The translations under genes and the position numbers were made by a program. A DNA stretch of 64,000 bases, taken from contig NZ_JACHDN010000001.1 of NCBI RefSeq assembly GCF_014201095.1, positions 2,666,001-2,730,000 of the forward strand. Direction: 5' to 3'. The notes beneath the pieces are model-generated. The model was not told where the DNA came from and did no database searches. It was given only the letters and a program-made list of their open reading frames with translations. Within the stretch, counting starts at the first letter, position 1, and every line of letters starts with the position of its first letter. Origin of the DNA: Cellulomonas hominis (lineage in GTDB: Bacteria; Actinomycetota; Actinomycetes; Actinomycetales; Cellulomonadaceae). Below, piece by piece: positions 19,033 to 29,113 of this stretch.

Positions 19033-21110
19033 TTCGAGCCTTCCGGGGTCGCGCCCATGGCCTGGGCCTGGATCGCCGTGATGGCGACGGTGTTGACGAT
19101 GTCCTGCACCAGGGCGCCCCGGGACAGGTCGTTGACGGGCTTGCGCAGGCCCTGCAGGACCGGGCCGACGGCCACGGCGCCGGCGGAGCGCTGCACGGCC
19201 TTGTAGGTGTTGTTGCCGGTGTTGAGGTCCGGGAACACGAAGACGGTCGCGCGGCCGGCGACGTCGGAGTCGGGCATCTTGGTCTTCGCCACCGAGGCGT
19301 CCACGGCGGCGTCGTACTGGATCGGGCCCTCGACGTTGAGGTCGGGGCGGCGCTCGCGCACCAGCTCGGTGGCGGTGCGGACCTTGTCCACGTCCGCGCC
19401 CGAGCCCGACATGCCGGTCGAGTAGGACAGCATCGCGATCCGCGGCTCGATGCCGAACTGCGCGGCGGTCGCGGCCGACGAGATCGCGATGTCCGCGAGC
19501 TGCTCCGCCGTCGGGTCCGGGTTCACGGCGCAGTCGCCGTAGACGAGGACGCGGTCCTCGAGGCACATGAGGAACACCGAGGACACCACCGAGGTGCCGG
19601 GCACCGTCTTGATGATCTCGAACGACGGCTTGATGGTGTGCGCCGTGGTGTGCGCCGCGCCGGAGACCATGCCGTCCGCCAGGCCGAGCTGCACCATGAG
19701 CGTGCCGAAGTACGACACCGAGGACACGATCTCCCGGGCGCGCTCGACGGTCATGCCCTTGTGCTTGCGCATCTCGGTGTACTCGGCGGCGAACCGCTCC
19801 AGCAGGTCGCCCGACTTCGGGTCCACGACCTTCGCGGCGGCCAGGTTGAGGCCGAGCTCGGTGGCGCGGGCACGGATGGCGGCCTCGTCGCCGAGGATCG
19901 TCAGGTCCGCGACCTCGCGCTGCAGCAGGGTGGAGGCGGCGCGCAGGATGCGGTCGTCGTTGCCCTCGGGGAGCACGATGTGCTTGCGGTCGGAGCGGGC
20001 CCGGTCCAGCAGCTCGTACTCGAACATCAGCGGGGTGACGACGTCGGGCGCCGGGACCTCGAGGGCGGCCAGCGCCTCCTCCGCGTCCGTGTGCTTCTCG
20101 AACAGGGCCAGGGCGGTGTCGACCTTGCGCTGCGAGTCGGCCGACAGCCGGCCGCGGGTGTTGCCCGCCGCGCTCGCGGAGCGGAAGGTGCCCAGGCCGG
20201 TGCGGATCAGCGGCAGGCGGCTGCCGAGGCCGTCGACCAGCCGGCTGACGATCGCCGGCGGCTCGAAGCCGCCGTTGAGGATGACGCCGGACAGGGACGG
20301 GAAGCCCTCGGCGGTGTGCGCCATGAGCAGGCCGAGCAGGATGTCCGAGCGGTCGCCCGGCACGATGACGACGACGCCGTCGGACAGCCGCTCCAGCAGG
20401 TGCTCGACCGACATCGCGCCCACCAGCAGCTCGGTGGCCTCGCGGGACAGCAGCTGCTCGTCGCCGCCGATGAGCTCGCCCTCCACGGCCTCCATGAGCT
20501 GGCGGACGGTGGGGGCCACGAGGAACGGGTCCTCCGGCAGCGCCCACGCGGTGGCGCGGGTGGCGAGCTCGGCGCGCACCGCGTCCACGTCCTCGGGGGC
20601 GCAGCGGTTCGCGACGATGGCGACGACCTGGGCGTGCCCGGCCTCGAGCTCGGCGGCGGCGACCTCGGCGACCTGGCGCACCTCCTCGGGCGTGCGGCCC
20701 TGGCCCTTGACGCAGAGCAGCACGGGGGCGCCGAGGTTCGCGGCGATCCGGGCGTTGAACCCGAGCTCCGCGGGGCCGGCGATGTCGGTGTAGTCGGTGC
20801 CGACGATGACGACGACGTCGCAGGCGCGGGCCATCGCGTGGTACCGCTGCACGATGGTGGCGAGCGCCGCCTCCGGGTCGGCGTGCACGGCCTCGTAGGT
20901 GGTGCCGATGCAGTCCTCGTAGCCGAGGTCCACGCCGTCGTGGGACAGCAGCAGCTCGAGGACGTAGTCGGGGGTCTCGGTGGACCGGGCGATGGGCCGG
21001 AAGACGCCGACCTTCTGCACGGTGCGGGTCAGCAGGTCGACCAGACCGAGTGCGACGGTCGACTTCCCGGTGTCCCCCTCGGGGGACGTGACGTAGATGC
21101 TGCGGGCCAC
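19029..21110 (-). CDS. pta: Phosphate acetyltransferase (long, DRTGG-containing form)
   Basis: 693 aa. Interconverts acetyl-CoA and acetyl phosphate. The N-terminal P-loop-like domain (SPEGDTGKSTVALGL at 9-23) and DRTGG regulatory domain (about 215-325) mark the long Pta form, followed by the catalytic PTA_PTB domain from about 370 (DRARSDRKHIVLPEGNDDR, GMVSGAAHTTAHTIKPSFE, LSYSTGMSGSG, FPDLNTGNNTYKAVQRS). The GTG start has GAAGGAAG upstream. It is the first gene of a pta-ackA pair, with its promoter in the 214-nt gap after xfp. Confidence 0.96.
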   Translation of the reverse strand: MARSIYVTSPEGDTGKSTVALGLVDLLTRTVQKVGVFRPIARSTETPDYVLELLLSHDGVDLGYEDCIGTTYEAVHADPEAALATIVQRYHAMARACDVVVIVGTDYTDIAGPAELGFNARIAANLGAPVLLCVKGQGRTPEEVRQVAEVAAAELEAGHAQVVAIVANRCAPEDVDAVRAELATRATAWALPEDPFLVAPTVRQLMEAVEGELIGGDEQLLSREATELLVGAMSVEHLLERLSDGVVVIVPGDRSDILLGLLMAHTAEGFPSLSGVILNGGFEPPAIVSRLVDGLGSRLPLIRTGLGTFRSASAAGNTRGRLSADSQRKVDTALALFEKHTDAEEALAALEVPAPDVVTPLMFEYELLDRARSDRKHIVLPEGNDDRILRAASTLLQREVADLTILGDEAAIRARATELGLNLAAAKVVDPKSGDLLERFAAEYTEMRKHKGMTVERAREIVSSVSYFGTLMVQLGLADGMVSGAAHTTAHTIKPSFEIIKTVPGTSVVSSVFLMCLEDRVLVYGDCAVNPDPTAEQLADIAISSAATAAQFGIEPRIAMLSYSTGMSGSGADVDKVRTATELVRERRPDLNVEGPIQYDAAVDASVAKTKMPDSDVAGRATVFVFPDLNTGNNTYKAVQRSAGAVAVGPVLQGLRKPVNDLSRGALVQDIVNTVAITAIQAQAMGATPEGSK

Positions 21111-21278
21111 GGGTGAGGCTTCTTCCTTCTCGGGGTGACCGGGGTCTCCGGATCAGGTGGTGGGATGAATTCTGCCGGACGCCGGCCGGCCCGAGTGCCG
21201 TCAGGCCGGTGACGGTGGCCACCAGGAGCGCCTCCCGGCCGCTGCGCGGCCCGTCCCCATGACCAAGGTCCTGGACGA

Positions 21279-21314
21279 CCGATGGCCCGCACCGGGGGGG
21301 GTGCGGGCCATCGG
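21279..21314 (-). terminator. Hairpin terminator after xfp
   Basis: Perfect 14-bp stem (21279-21292 with 21301-21314) and loop CGGGGGGG, 10 nt past the xfp stop. The remaining gap to pta holds an AT-richer patch near 21165-21176 that may be the pta promoter. Confidence 0.8.
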
Positions 21315-21324
21315 CCGCTACTGA

Positions 21325-23811
21325 CTACTCGTTGTCGCCGCCGGTCGACACCGTGGCGTTCTGCTGCGGGCCGCCGACCTCGGTGCCGGTCTCGCCCGCG
21401 TCCGGCCAGACCCAGTCGCGGACCTCGGGGATGTCCTCCCCGTGCTCCCGGGTGTACTCGTGGGCCCGGAGCCGGGCGTCCACCATGCGCTGACGCAGGC
21501 CGGCGTACTTCGACCCGAGCGACGGCGTCTGGTCGATGACGTCGATCACCAGGTGGTACCGGTCCAGGTCGTTGAGCATGACCATGTCGAACGGCGTGGT
21601 GGTCGTGCCCTCCTCCTTGTACCCCCGCACGTGGATGTTCTTGTGCCCCTTGCGGCGGTACGTCAGGCGGTGGATCAGCCACGGGTAGCCGTGGTACGCG
21701 AACACGATCGGCTTGTCCGTCGTGAACAGCGTGTTGAAGTCGCGGTCCGACAGGCCGTGCGGGTGCTCCCGCTCGTCCTGCAGCCGCATGAGGTCCACGA
21801 CGTTGACCACGCGGACCTTGAGGTGCGGCAGCTCGCGGCGCAGGATGTCGGCCGCGGCCAGGACCTCCAGCGTCGGGACGTCGCCCGCGCAGCCCAGGAC
21901 GACGTCCGGGTCCTCGCCCTCGACCTCGGTGCCGGCCCAGTCCCAGATGCCCAGGCCGCGGGTGCAGTGCGCCACGGCCTCGTCCATCGTGAGGAAGTTC
22001 GGCGCGGGCTGCTTGCCGGACACCACGACGTTGACGTACTGCCGGCTGCGCAGGCAGTGGTCGTACGTCGACAGCAGGGTGTTCGCGTCCGGCGGCAGGT
22101 ACACCCGGACGATCTCGGCCTTCTTGTTGACCACGTGGTCGATGAAGCCCGGGTCCTGGTGGCTGAAGCCGTTGTGGTCCTGGCGCCACACGTGGCTGGA
22201 CAGCAGGTAGTTCAGCGACGCGATCGGTCGGCGCCACGGGATGTGGTTCGTGACCTTCAGCCACTTGGCGTGCTGGTTGAACATCGAGTCGACGATGTGG
22301 ATGAACGCCTCGTAGCTGGTGATCAGGCCGTGGCGCCCGGTCAGGAGGTAGCCCTCCAGCCAGCCCTGGCACTGGTGCTCCGAGAGCATCTCCACCACAC
22401 GGCCCATGCGGGCCAGGTGGTCGTCGATGTCGGTCGGCAGGTACTCGGCGTTCCACTGCTTGTCGGTCACGTCGAAGACGGCCTGCAGGCGGTTGGACGC
22501 GGTCTCGTCCGGGCCGAAGATCCGGAAGTTGTCGGGGTTCCGGCGGATGACCTCCGTCAGGTACACGCCGAGCTGGCGGGTGGCCTCGGAGATCGAGCCG
22601 CCCGGGACGGGGACGTCGACCGCGAAGTCGCGGAAGTCCGGCAGGCGGAGGTCCTTGAGGAGCAGGCCGCCGTTCGCGTGCGGGTTGTCGCTCATCCGCA
22701 GCGTCCCCGACGGGGCGAGCGCGGTGATGTCCTCGATCACGGTGCCGTTCGCGTCGAACAGCTCCTCCGGCCGGTACGACCTGAGCCAGCCCTCGAGGAC
22801 CTGCAGGTGCTCGTCGGTGTCGCGGGCGCTGGCCAGGGGGACCTGGTGCGAGCGCCACGACGCCTCGACCTGCTTGCCGTCGATGACGGGCGGGCAGGTC
22901 CAGCCCTTCGGGGTCTTGAAGATGATCATCGGCCAGGCCGGGCGGGACTCGTCGCCCGCGGCGGCGCGCGCCTTGATCTCGGCGATCTCGTCGAGCACGA
23001 CGTCCAGCAGCTCGGCGAACCGGGCGTGCACGGCCGCGTGGTCCTCGCCGTCGAAGCCGCCGACGAACAGGTGCGGCTTGTGGCCGTACCCGCGCATGAG
23101 GTCGAGCAGCTCGGACTCGGGGATGCGCGCGAGGACGGTCGGGTTCGCGATCTTGTACCCGTTGAGGTGCAGGATCGGCAGCACGACGCCGTCCTTGGCC
23201 GGGTCGATGAACTTGTTCGAGTGCCACGACGTCGCCAGCGGGCCGGTCTCGGCCTCGCCGTCGCCGACCACCGCCGCGACCAGCAGGTCGGGGTTGTCGA
23301 ACGCCGCGCCGTACGCGTGCGACAGGGCGTAGCCGAGCTCGCCGCCCTCGTGGATCGAGCCGGGGGTCTCCGGGGCCACGTGGCTCGGGATGCCGCCCGG
23401 GAAGGAGAACTGGCGGAACAGCCGCCGCACGCCCTCGGCGTCCTGGGTGATGTCGGAGTAGACCTCGGAGTACGTGCCGTCCAGGTAGGCCGACGCGACG
23501 AGGCCCGGACCGCCGTGGCCCGGGCCGGTGATGTACATGGTCGACTGCTCGCGCTCCGCGATGACGCGGTTGAGGTGCGCGTACAGGAAGTTCAGACCCG
23601 GCGTCGTGCCCCAGTGCCCCAGCAGGCGCGGCTTGACGTGGTCGCGGGTCAGCGGCTCCTGGAGCAGCGGGTTGTCCAGGAGGTAGATCTGGCCCACCGA
23701 CAGGTAGTTGGCCGCGCGCCACCAGGCGTCGATGCGTCGGAGCGTCTCCTCGGAGACCGGCTGGCCGGAACCGGCCCGCCAGGTCTCGAGCGCCGCCGTC
23801 GTCGTCGTCAT
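21325..23811 (-). CDS. xfp: Xylulose-5-phosphate/fructose-6-phosphate phosphoketolase
   Basis: 828 aa, full length. A thiamine-diphosphate enzyme that splits xylulose-5-P (and often fructose-6-P) with phosphate into acetyl phosphate and glyceraldehyde-3-P (or erythrose-4-P). Family signatures are clear: [57 protein letters not shown] (ThDP/Mg site), and [20 protein letters not shown]. The ATG at 23811 is preferred over an upstream in-frame ATG because GGGGAGAG lies just before it. It lies next to pta-ackA, which use acetyl phosphate. Confidence 0.96.
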   Translation of the reverse strand: MTTTTAALETWRAGSGQPVSEETLRRIDAWWRAANYLSVGQIYLLDNPLLQEPLTRDHVKPRLLGHWGTTPGLNFLYAHLNRVIAEREQSTMYITGPGHGGPGLVASAYLDGTYSEVYSDITQDAEGVRRLFRQFSFPGGIPSHVAPETPGSIHEGGELGYALSHAYGAAFDNPDLLVAAVVGDGEAETGPLATSWHSNKFIDPAKDGVVLPILHLNGYKIANPTVLARIPESELLDLMRGYGHKPHLFVGGFDGEDHAAVHARFAELLDVVLDEIAEIKARAAAGDESRPAWPMIIFKTPKGWTCPPVIDGKQVEASWRSHQVPLASARDTDEHLQVLEGWLRSYRPEELFDANGTVIEDITALAPSGTLRMSDNPHANGGLLLKDLRLPDFRDFAVDVPVPGGSISEATRQLGVYLTEVIRRNPDNFRIFGPDETASNRLQAVFDVTDKQWNAEYLPTDIDDHLARMGRVVEMLSEHQCQGWLEGYLLTGRHGLITSYEAFIHIVDSMFNQHAKWLKVTNHIPWRRPIASLNYLLSSHVWRQDHNGFSHQDPGFIDHVVNKKAEIVRVYLPPDANTLLSTYDHCLRSRQYVNVVVSGKQPAPNFLTMDEAVAHCTRGLGIWDWAGTEVEGEDPDVVLGCAGDVPTLEVLAAADILRRELPHLKVRVVNVVDLMRLQDEREHPHGLSDRDFNTLFTTDKPIVFAYHGYPWLIHRLTYRRKGHKNIHVRGYKEEGTTTTPFDMVMLNDLDRYHLVIDVIDQTPSLGSKYAGLRQRMVDARLRAHEYTREHGEDIPEVRDWVWPDAGETGTEVGGPQQNATVSTGGDNE

Positions 23812-24070
23812 GCTCTCTCCCCGTTTCGCAGAACCACGGACTTCGCCGTGGGCCCGGACGAGCGCCCCCCGCCGGGCCACCCCAGCCTTGCGGCGCCTCG
23901 CGCCGCGACCCGGGACGTCGGACCTAGCCCGCCCCGTGGCTGACCGTCAGCCGGGAACCATCCAACCCCATCGGGTGAAGGGACGCACAGGTCACCCGCC
24001 CGGCGCGGGTCGTGGGCCTCGTCACCTGCGGCGACGCCCGGCTGCCAGGTCCGCCGGGTACCGTGGCGCG
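23812..24070. other. Divergent intergenic region, xfp / SURF1
   Basis: 259 nt without a gene. It must hold the xfp promoter on the minus strand and contains a TACCGT box at 24059-24064, 6 nt before the SURF1 GTG. GGGTGA (23973) and TCACCC (23992) form a weak inverted pair. Nothing else is recognisable. Confidence 0.5.
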
Positions 24071-24922
24071 GTGCCCGAGACCCCGACCGCCGCGCCCCGC
24101 GCGACGCTGTGGCGCGTCGCGCGGACCCCGCGCATGATCGGCCTGCTCGTGCTGTTCCTCGCCGTCGCGGCGGTCTGCGGGCGGCTCGGGGCGTGGCAGC
24201 TCGAGCGCGCGGAGGTCCGGGGCGCCGCGGCCCAGGCGCAGAAGCTCGCCGAGGTCGAGGCGCAGGAGCCGGTTCCGCTCGAGGACGTGCTCGCGCCGCA
24301 GTCGGCCTTCGACGGCGGCCTCGTCGGGCGGCGCGTCGAGGCGTCGGGGGAGTACGAGGCCGACGGGCAGCTCCTCGTTGCCGACCGCGCGCTCGCGGGC
24401 CGGAGCGGCTACCTGGTGCTCACGCCGCTGCGGGTCGCGTCGGCCGACCCGGACGCCGACGGGGCGGTGCTCCCGGTCGTGCGGGGGTGGGTCGCCGAGG
24501 CCGACCCCGGCTCCCCGCTGGTGGCCGTGCCGGACGGCCCGGTCACCGTCACCGGCTACCTGCAGGCGTCCGAGGACTCCGGCGAGCCGCACGGGTCGCA
24601 GGCCGCGGGGACGACCGACAGCATCTCGTCCGCGGAGCTGCTCGGCGTGTGGGGCGGGCCGATCTGGACCGGGTACGCGGTGCTCACGTCGTCCGAGCCC
24701 GCGCAGGACGCCGGGATCGAGCTGCTGCCGCCGCCCACCCGGTCGGGCACCGGGCTGAACATCCAGAACCTCGGGTACGCCGCGCAGTGGTTCGTCTTCG
24801 GCGGGTTCGCGGTGTTCCTCTGGGTGCGGCTGCTCAAGGACGAGGTGCTGCGGGAGTCGGGGGCGTTCGACGCGGCGCCGACCGACGGGCCGGGCCCGGC
24901 GCCGGCCGACCCCGCCCCCTGA
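24071..24922 (+). CDS. SURF1 family membrane protein
   Basis: 283 aa. SURF1/Shy1 proteins assist assembly of the aa3-type cytochrome c oxidase. There is an N-terminal transmembrane helix (about 20-40, MIGLLVLFLAVAAVCGRLGA) followed directly by GAWQLERAE, the conserved W-Q-x2-R signature. A central extracytoplasmic domain holds RVEASGEYEADGQLLV and VVRGWV, and a second helix lies near 235-258 (QWFVFGGFAVFLWVRLLK). The GTG start is set by TACCGT 6 nt upstream and by the first helix. It converges on the ABC exporter with only 13 nt between stops. Confidence 0.88.
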   Translation: MPETPTAAPRATLWRVARTPRMIGLLVLFLAVAAVCGRLGAWQLERAEVRGAAAQAQKLAEVEAQEPVPLEDVLAPQSAFDGGLVGRRVEASGEYEADGQLLVADRALAGRSGYLVLTPLRVASADPDADGAVLPVVRGWVAEADPGSPLVAVPDGPVTVTGYLQASEDSGEPHGSQAAGTTDSISSAELLGVWGGPIWTGYAVLTSSEPAQDAGIELLPPPTRSGTGLNIQNLGYAAQWFVFGGFAVFLWVRLLKDEVLRESGAFDAAPTDGPGPAPADPAP

Positions 24923-24935
24923 GCGCCGGGCCCGG

Positions 24936-26669
24936 CTACTCCCGCTGCCAGGAGTGCCAGAGCGAGGCGTAGTCCCCGCCGGCGGCCACGAGCTCGTCGT
25001 GCGGGCCGATCTCGCTGATCCGCCCGGCGTCCACCACGGCCACGCGGTCCGCGTCGTGCGCGGTGTGCAGCCGGTGCGCGATCGCGACGACCGTGCGGCC
25101 CTCGAGCACCGCGGACAGCGACCGCTCCAGGTGCCGCGCGGCGCGCGGGTCCAGCAGCGAGGTCGCCTCGTCGAGCACGAGGGTGTGCGGGTCGAGCAGC
25201 ACCAGGCGGGCGAGCGCCACCTGCTGGGCCTGCGCGGGCGTGAGCGCCACGCCGCCGGAGCCGACGTCGGTCGTGAGCCCCGCGGGCAGCGCCGCGACCC
25301 ACTCCCAGGCGTCGACCGCCCGCAGCGCCCGCTCGAGCGCCGCGTCGTCGGCGTCCGGGTCGGCGAGCCGCAGGTTGTCGGCGAGCGGACCGACGAACAC
25401 GTGGTGCTCCTGGGTGACCAGGGCGACGTGCCCGCGCAGCTCGTCCAGCGGCAGGTCGACCAGCGGGACCTCGCCGACGGTCACCGCGCCGCCCGTGGGC
25501 GGGTGGATGCCGGCGAGCATCCGGCCGAGGGTCGACTTGCCGGCGCCGGACGGCCCGACGACCGCGAGCCGCTCGCCGGTGCGGAGCGCGAGGTCCACGC
25601 CGTGCAGCACGTCGTGACCCGGCCGGTACGCGTACCGGACCTCGCTCGCGACCACCGACTCGTCCGCCGGGCGCGCGTCGCGGGCCGTGCGGTCCGGGGC
25701 GACGTCCGCCACGCCGATGATCCGGGCCAGCGACGTGGCGCCGACCTGGATCTCGTCGAGCCAGAAGATCAGCTCGCCGATCGGGTGGATGATCTGCATC
25801 GCGTACAGGGCGATCGTCGTGACCGCCCCGACCGTCGCGTCCCCCGTGGAGATGAGGTACGCGCCCCAGGCGAGCACCGCGACCACGGGCAGGATGAACG
25901 CGGTGTCCACGCCCGGGAACAGGACCGACCGCAGGTCCAGCGTGCGGCTCTCCGCGGCGAACGCCTCGCGCAGGTCGGCGTCCAGCCGCGCCCGCCGGCG
26001 CGCGCCGAGCCCGAGCGCGTCCACGGTGCGGGCGCCCTCCACGGACTCGGTGATCGTGCCGTTGATCGTCGCGTAGGCCGCGGACTCGCGCAGGTAGGCG
26101 GGGGCGGCCCGGCGCAGGTACCAGCGCGTGACGCCGAGCAGCAGCGGCAGGCCGGCGAGCAGGCCGATCGCCACGAGCGCGTTCGTCGCGACGGCCGCCA
26201 CGGCGGTCAGGGCGATGGTCGCGGCGGTGACGAGGATCCGGGGCACCCCGAACCGGACCGTGTACTGCACCCGGTCGATGTCGGTGGTCGTGCGCGCGAC
26301 CAGGTCGCCGGTGCCGGCCCGCTCCACCGTCGACAGCGGCAGCCGGGTCACGGTCGCGACGAACTCCTCGCGCAGCTCGGCGAACACCGTCTCGCCGAGG
26401 ACCATCGCGGACCGCTGGGCGTACCGGATGAGCACCGTCTGCGCGAGCACGGCGACCACCAGGACGAGGATGGTCCGGTCGACGGCCGTCGTGGTGGTGC
26501 CCTCGACCACGGCGTCCACCAGGCGGCCGAGCAGCCACGGACCGGCCAGGCCGGCGGTCGCGGCGAGGACGTGCAGCACCACGACGAGCGCGAGGCCCCG
26601 GCGGTGCCGGCGGAGCAGCGCGGCGGTGTGCCGGCGCAGGGTCGTCGGGTCAGCGACGGGCAGCTTCAC
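24936..26669 (-). CDS. ABC exporter half-transporter with catalytic Walker motifs but altered signature
   Basis: 577 aa: six-helix transmembrane domain (1-320) then an ATPase domain. Walker A GPSGAGKST (about 370), Walker B TLVLDEATS (about 495) and the H-loop His (VVAIAHRL) are intact, but the signature LSGGQ is replaced by LTPAQ (about 473). It overlaps the upstream half-transporter by 20 nt, so the two form a heterodimeric exporter. One complete ATP site would be built from this subunit's Walker motifs and the partner's LSGGQ. Substrate is unknown; drugs, lipids or peptides are typical for the class. Confidence 0.92.
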   Translation of the reverse strand: MKLPVADPTTLRRHTAALLRRHRRGLALVVVLHVLAATAGLAGPWLLGRLVDAVVEGTTTTAVDRTILVLVVAVLAQTVLIRYAQRSAMVLGETVFAELREEFVATVTRLPLSTVERAGTGDLVARTTTDIDRVQYTVRFGVPRILVTAATIALTAVAAVATNALVAIGLLAGLPLLLGVTRWYLRRAAPAYLRESAAYATINGTITESVEGARTVDALGLGARRRARLDADLREAFAAESRTLDLRSVLFPGVDTAFILPVVAVLAWGAYLISTGDATVGAVTTIALYAMQIIHPIGELIFWLDEIQVGATSLARIIGVADVAPDRTARDARPADESVVASEVRYAYRPGHDVLHGVDLALRTGERLAVVGPSGAGKSTLGRMLAGIHPPTGGAVTVGEVPLVDLPLDELRGHVALVTQEHHVFVGPLADNLRLADPDADDAALERALRAVDAWEWVAALPAGLTTDVGSGGVALTPAQAQQVALARLVLLDPHTLVLDEATSLLDPRAARHLERSLSAVLEGRTVVAIAHRLHTAHDADRVAVVDAGRISEIGPHDELVAAGGDYASLWHSWQRE

Positions 26670-28515
26670 GGCTCACCTCCGGTCGGTCGTGCGGTCGGTC
26701 GTGCGGGCTGGGGTCGTGGGGGTCGTCGGCGCGGGAGACGACGGAGCGGTAGGCGGCGCCGGTGGCGTCGCGGGCCGCGACGAGGTCGCGGTGCCGCCCG
26801 GTGGCGACGACCCGCCCACCGGCGACGAGCGCGACCTCGTCCACCACGTCGAGCACCAGCGGGCTGGCGGTGACCACCACGGTCGTCGCCCCGCGCCGCG
26901 CGTCCGCCAGGCGCCGGGCGATCCGGGCCTCGGTGTGCGCGTCCACCGCGCTGGTCGGCTCGACGAGCACGAGCACCTCCGCGCCGGTGAGCAGCGCGCG
27001 GGCCAGCGCGACCCGCTGCCGCTGCCCGCCGGACAGCGAGCGGCCCTTCTCCTCCACGGCGCCGTCCAGGCCGCCGGGCACGGAGTCGAGCACGTCGCCG
27101 GCGTCGGCCACGGCCATCGCGGCGAGCAGCGCCTCGCGGTCCGCCCCGCCGCGCACGTCCAGCTCGTCGGCGAGGGTGCCGGTGAACAGGTGCGGCGTCG
27201 ACTCGGCGACGACGACCCGGCCCCGGACCTCGTTGAGCGCGAGCTCGTGCAGCAGCGTGCGGCCCCAGCGCACGCGGGACAGCGGCTCGTCCGCGGGCCC
27301 GCCGGTGGGCGCCGCGGCGTCCTCGTCCGCCCCGCCCTCGTCGGCCTCCCGGCGTGCGGGCCCGAGCCGGCCGAGCCGCAGCGCGATCCGCGCCGACTCG
27401 TCCGGGTCGGCGCTCACCAGCGCGGTGATCCGTCCCGGTCGCACGACCACGCCGCTCGCCTCGTCCACCAGGGCCTCGCCCGGCCCCGGCGGGGTCGCCG
27501 GCTGCGCGGGGTCGTCCGACCCGGCGACCGGCACCGACAGCACCCGGATGATCTTGCGCGCCCCGACGACCGCGCGGGTCACCACGCGGATCGCCTCGCT
27601 CGCCGTCCACAGCGGCTGCGTGAGGAACGCGGCGAACCCGTAGAACGACACGAGCTGCCCCGGCGTGATGTCCCCGGCGAGCGCCAGCCGGGCGCCCGCC
27701 CACACCACGACCGCGAGGAACAGCCCCGGCAGCAGCGTCTGCAGGGCGTCCAGCAGGGACTGCGTCTGCGACACGCGCACGCCGGCCGCCCGGACCTCCT
27801 GCGACTGCGCGCGGTAGCGGTCCGTGAACACGTCCTCGCCGCCGATGCCGCGCAGGATCCGCAGGCCCGACACCGTGTCGGCGCCCAGCGTGGTGAGCCG
27901 GCCGGTGGCCTCGCGCTGGGCGGCCTGGCGGCGCTGCAGCGGCGGGACGAGCAGCGACAGCACGGCGACGACCACGGGCAGGCCGAGCAGCACGAGCAGC
28001 CCGAGCGGCACCGAGGTGCGCAGCAGCAGCGCGCCGAGGGTGAGGTACGCCGCGACCCCGCCGACCAGCCGGGGGAGGATCGCGTACACCTCGCCCATCC
28101 GCAGGGCGTCCGTGGCGACGGTCGCGACGACCTCGCCGGTCGGCAGCTCGTCGGTGATCGCGTCGCCGGTGCGCGTGACGTGGTGGCCGACCTGCTGCGA
28201 GGACGCGAAGGCCGCGCGCAGCCAGTTCTCCACCTCGAGCCGGTGACCCCAGACGTTGGCGCCGACCTGCACCAGTCCGAGCCCGGCGAGCAGCAGGCAG
28301 CCCAGCCAGAGCTCGCGGCCCAGGCCGTGCTCGAGGCCGCCGTCGACGATCCGGCCGAGCTGCCAGGGCAGCAGCGCCGCCGCGACGTTCCCGACCACCG
28401 CGACCGCCGTGGCGCCCGCGAGCACGCCGGCCTGCCGACGCCCCTGCCAGAGCAGGAGGCGTGCCGGTCCGGTCAGCGGGGGGCGGCCGGGGTCCGGCAG
28501 CGGAAGGGGTCGCAC
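26650..28515 (-). CDS. ABC exporter half-transporter with inactive Walker motifs
   Basis: 621 aa. The transmembrane domain (about 30-320) precedes an ATPase domain in which Walker A is lost (LVSADPDESARIAL, no GKS/T), the Walker B Asp is replaced (VLVLVEPTSAVD) and the H-loop His is missing (VVVTASPL), while the signature LSGGQRQRVALARAL is perfect. A 45-residue acidic/Ala insert lies around 375-420. It is the regulatory half of a heterodimer with the overlapping downstream subunit. The GTG start is chosen from TAGCGT 8 nt upstream; longer frames upstream run into the opposite gene. Confidence 0.9.
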   Translation of the reverse strand: MRPLPLPDPGRPPLTGPARLLLWQGRRQAGVLAGATAVAVVGNVAAALLPWQLGRIVDGGLEHGLGRELWLGCLLLAGLGLVQVGANVWGHRLEVENWLRAAFASSQQVGHHVTRTGDAITDELPTGEVVATVATDALRMGEVYAILPRLVGGVAAYLTLGALLLRTSVPLGLLVLLGLPVVVAVLSLLVPPLQRRQAAQREATGRLTTLGADTVSGLRILRGIGGEDVFTDRYRAQSQEVRAAGVRVSQTQSLLDALQTLLPGLFLAVVVWAGARLALAGDITPGQLVSFYGFAAFLTQPLWTASEAIRVVTRAVVGARKIIRVLSVPVAGSDDPAQPATPPGPGEALVDEASGVVVRPGRITALVSADPDESARIALRLGRLGPARREADEGGADEDAAAPTGGPADEPLSRVRWGRTLLHELALNEVRGRVVVAESTPHLFTGTLADELDVRGGADREALLAAMAVADAGDVLDSVPGGLDGAVEEKGRSLSGGQRQRVALARALLTGAEVLVLVEPTSAVDAHTEARIARRLADARRGATTVVVTASPLVLDVVDEVALVAGGRVVATGRHRDLVAARDATGAAYRSVVSRADDPHDPSPHDRPHDRPEVSREAARR

Positions 28516-28523
28516 GGGCGTCA

Positions 28524-28529
28524 ACGCTA
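28524..28529 (-). promoter_or_regulatory. -10 element of the ABC exporter operon (leaderless)
   Basis: Minus-strand TAGCGT, 8 nt before the GTG at 28515. Confidence 0.4.
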
Positions 28530-28650
28530 CGGGTGACCCCTGACACAGCGGCAAGGGTTTTGCCGCCGCCCGCGCGCGGCTGGGCGAGAATCGGGGGACG
28601 GCGCCCGCCCGCGCGCGCCGCCGCACGCCGTCAGCCGAGAGGACCCCCCG

Positions 28651-29070
28651 ATGACCGAGCACGCCACCGCCGGCCAGCCCACGCCCGCGGGTCGTCCCGC
28701 CCCCGTCCTGGAGAGCGCGCGGGGCCGGCTGAGCCGGTACCGCGTGATGGCGTGGATCACCGGCACGATGCTGCTGGTCCTGTGCGTCGAGATGGTGCTC
28801 AAGTACGTGTTCCAGGCGGGGGGCGTCGACCCCGTCACCGGCGACCCGGAGCCGGTGATCGGCACGTGGGTCGCGATCGTGCACGGCTGGATCTACGTCG
28901 TGTACCTGGTCACGGTCGTGCAGCTCTGGTCGGCCATGCGCTGGTCGCTCGGCCGGCTGGCGACGATGGCGCTCGCGGGCGTCGTGCCGGTCATGTCGTT
29001 CGTGCTGGAGCGCCGCGTGCACGCGGACGCGCTCGCGCGGATCGAGGGTCGTCCCGCCAGCGCGGGCTGA
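28651..29070 (+). CDS. DUF3817 integral membrane protein
   Basis: 139 aa with about three hydrophobic segments ([55 protein letters not shown]) and the family's closing [11 protein letters not shown]3817 proteins are of unknown function and commonly neighbour guaA in Actinobacteria, as here. GAGAGGA precedes the ATG. The gene is divergent from the ABC exporter. Confidence 0.85.
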   Translation: MTEHATAGQPTPAGRPAPVLESARGRLSRYRVMAWITGTMLLVLCVEMVLKYVFQAGGVDPVTGDPEPVIGTWVAIVHGWIYVVYLVTVVQLWSAMRWSLGRLATMALAGVVPVMSFVLERRVHADALARIEGRPASAG

Positions 29071-29101
29071 GGCGGCGGGCCGGGCCGTCCCCGGCGCGCA
29101 C

Positions 29102-29107
29102 TACCCT
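29102..29107 (+). promoter_or_regulatory. guaA -10 element (leaderless)
   Basis: TACCCT, 6 nt, then GTG at 29114. Confidence 0.5.
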
Positions 29108-29113
29108 GGTCCG

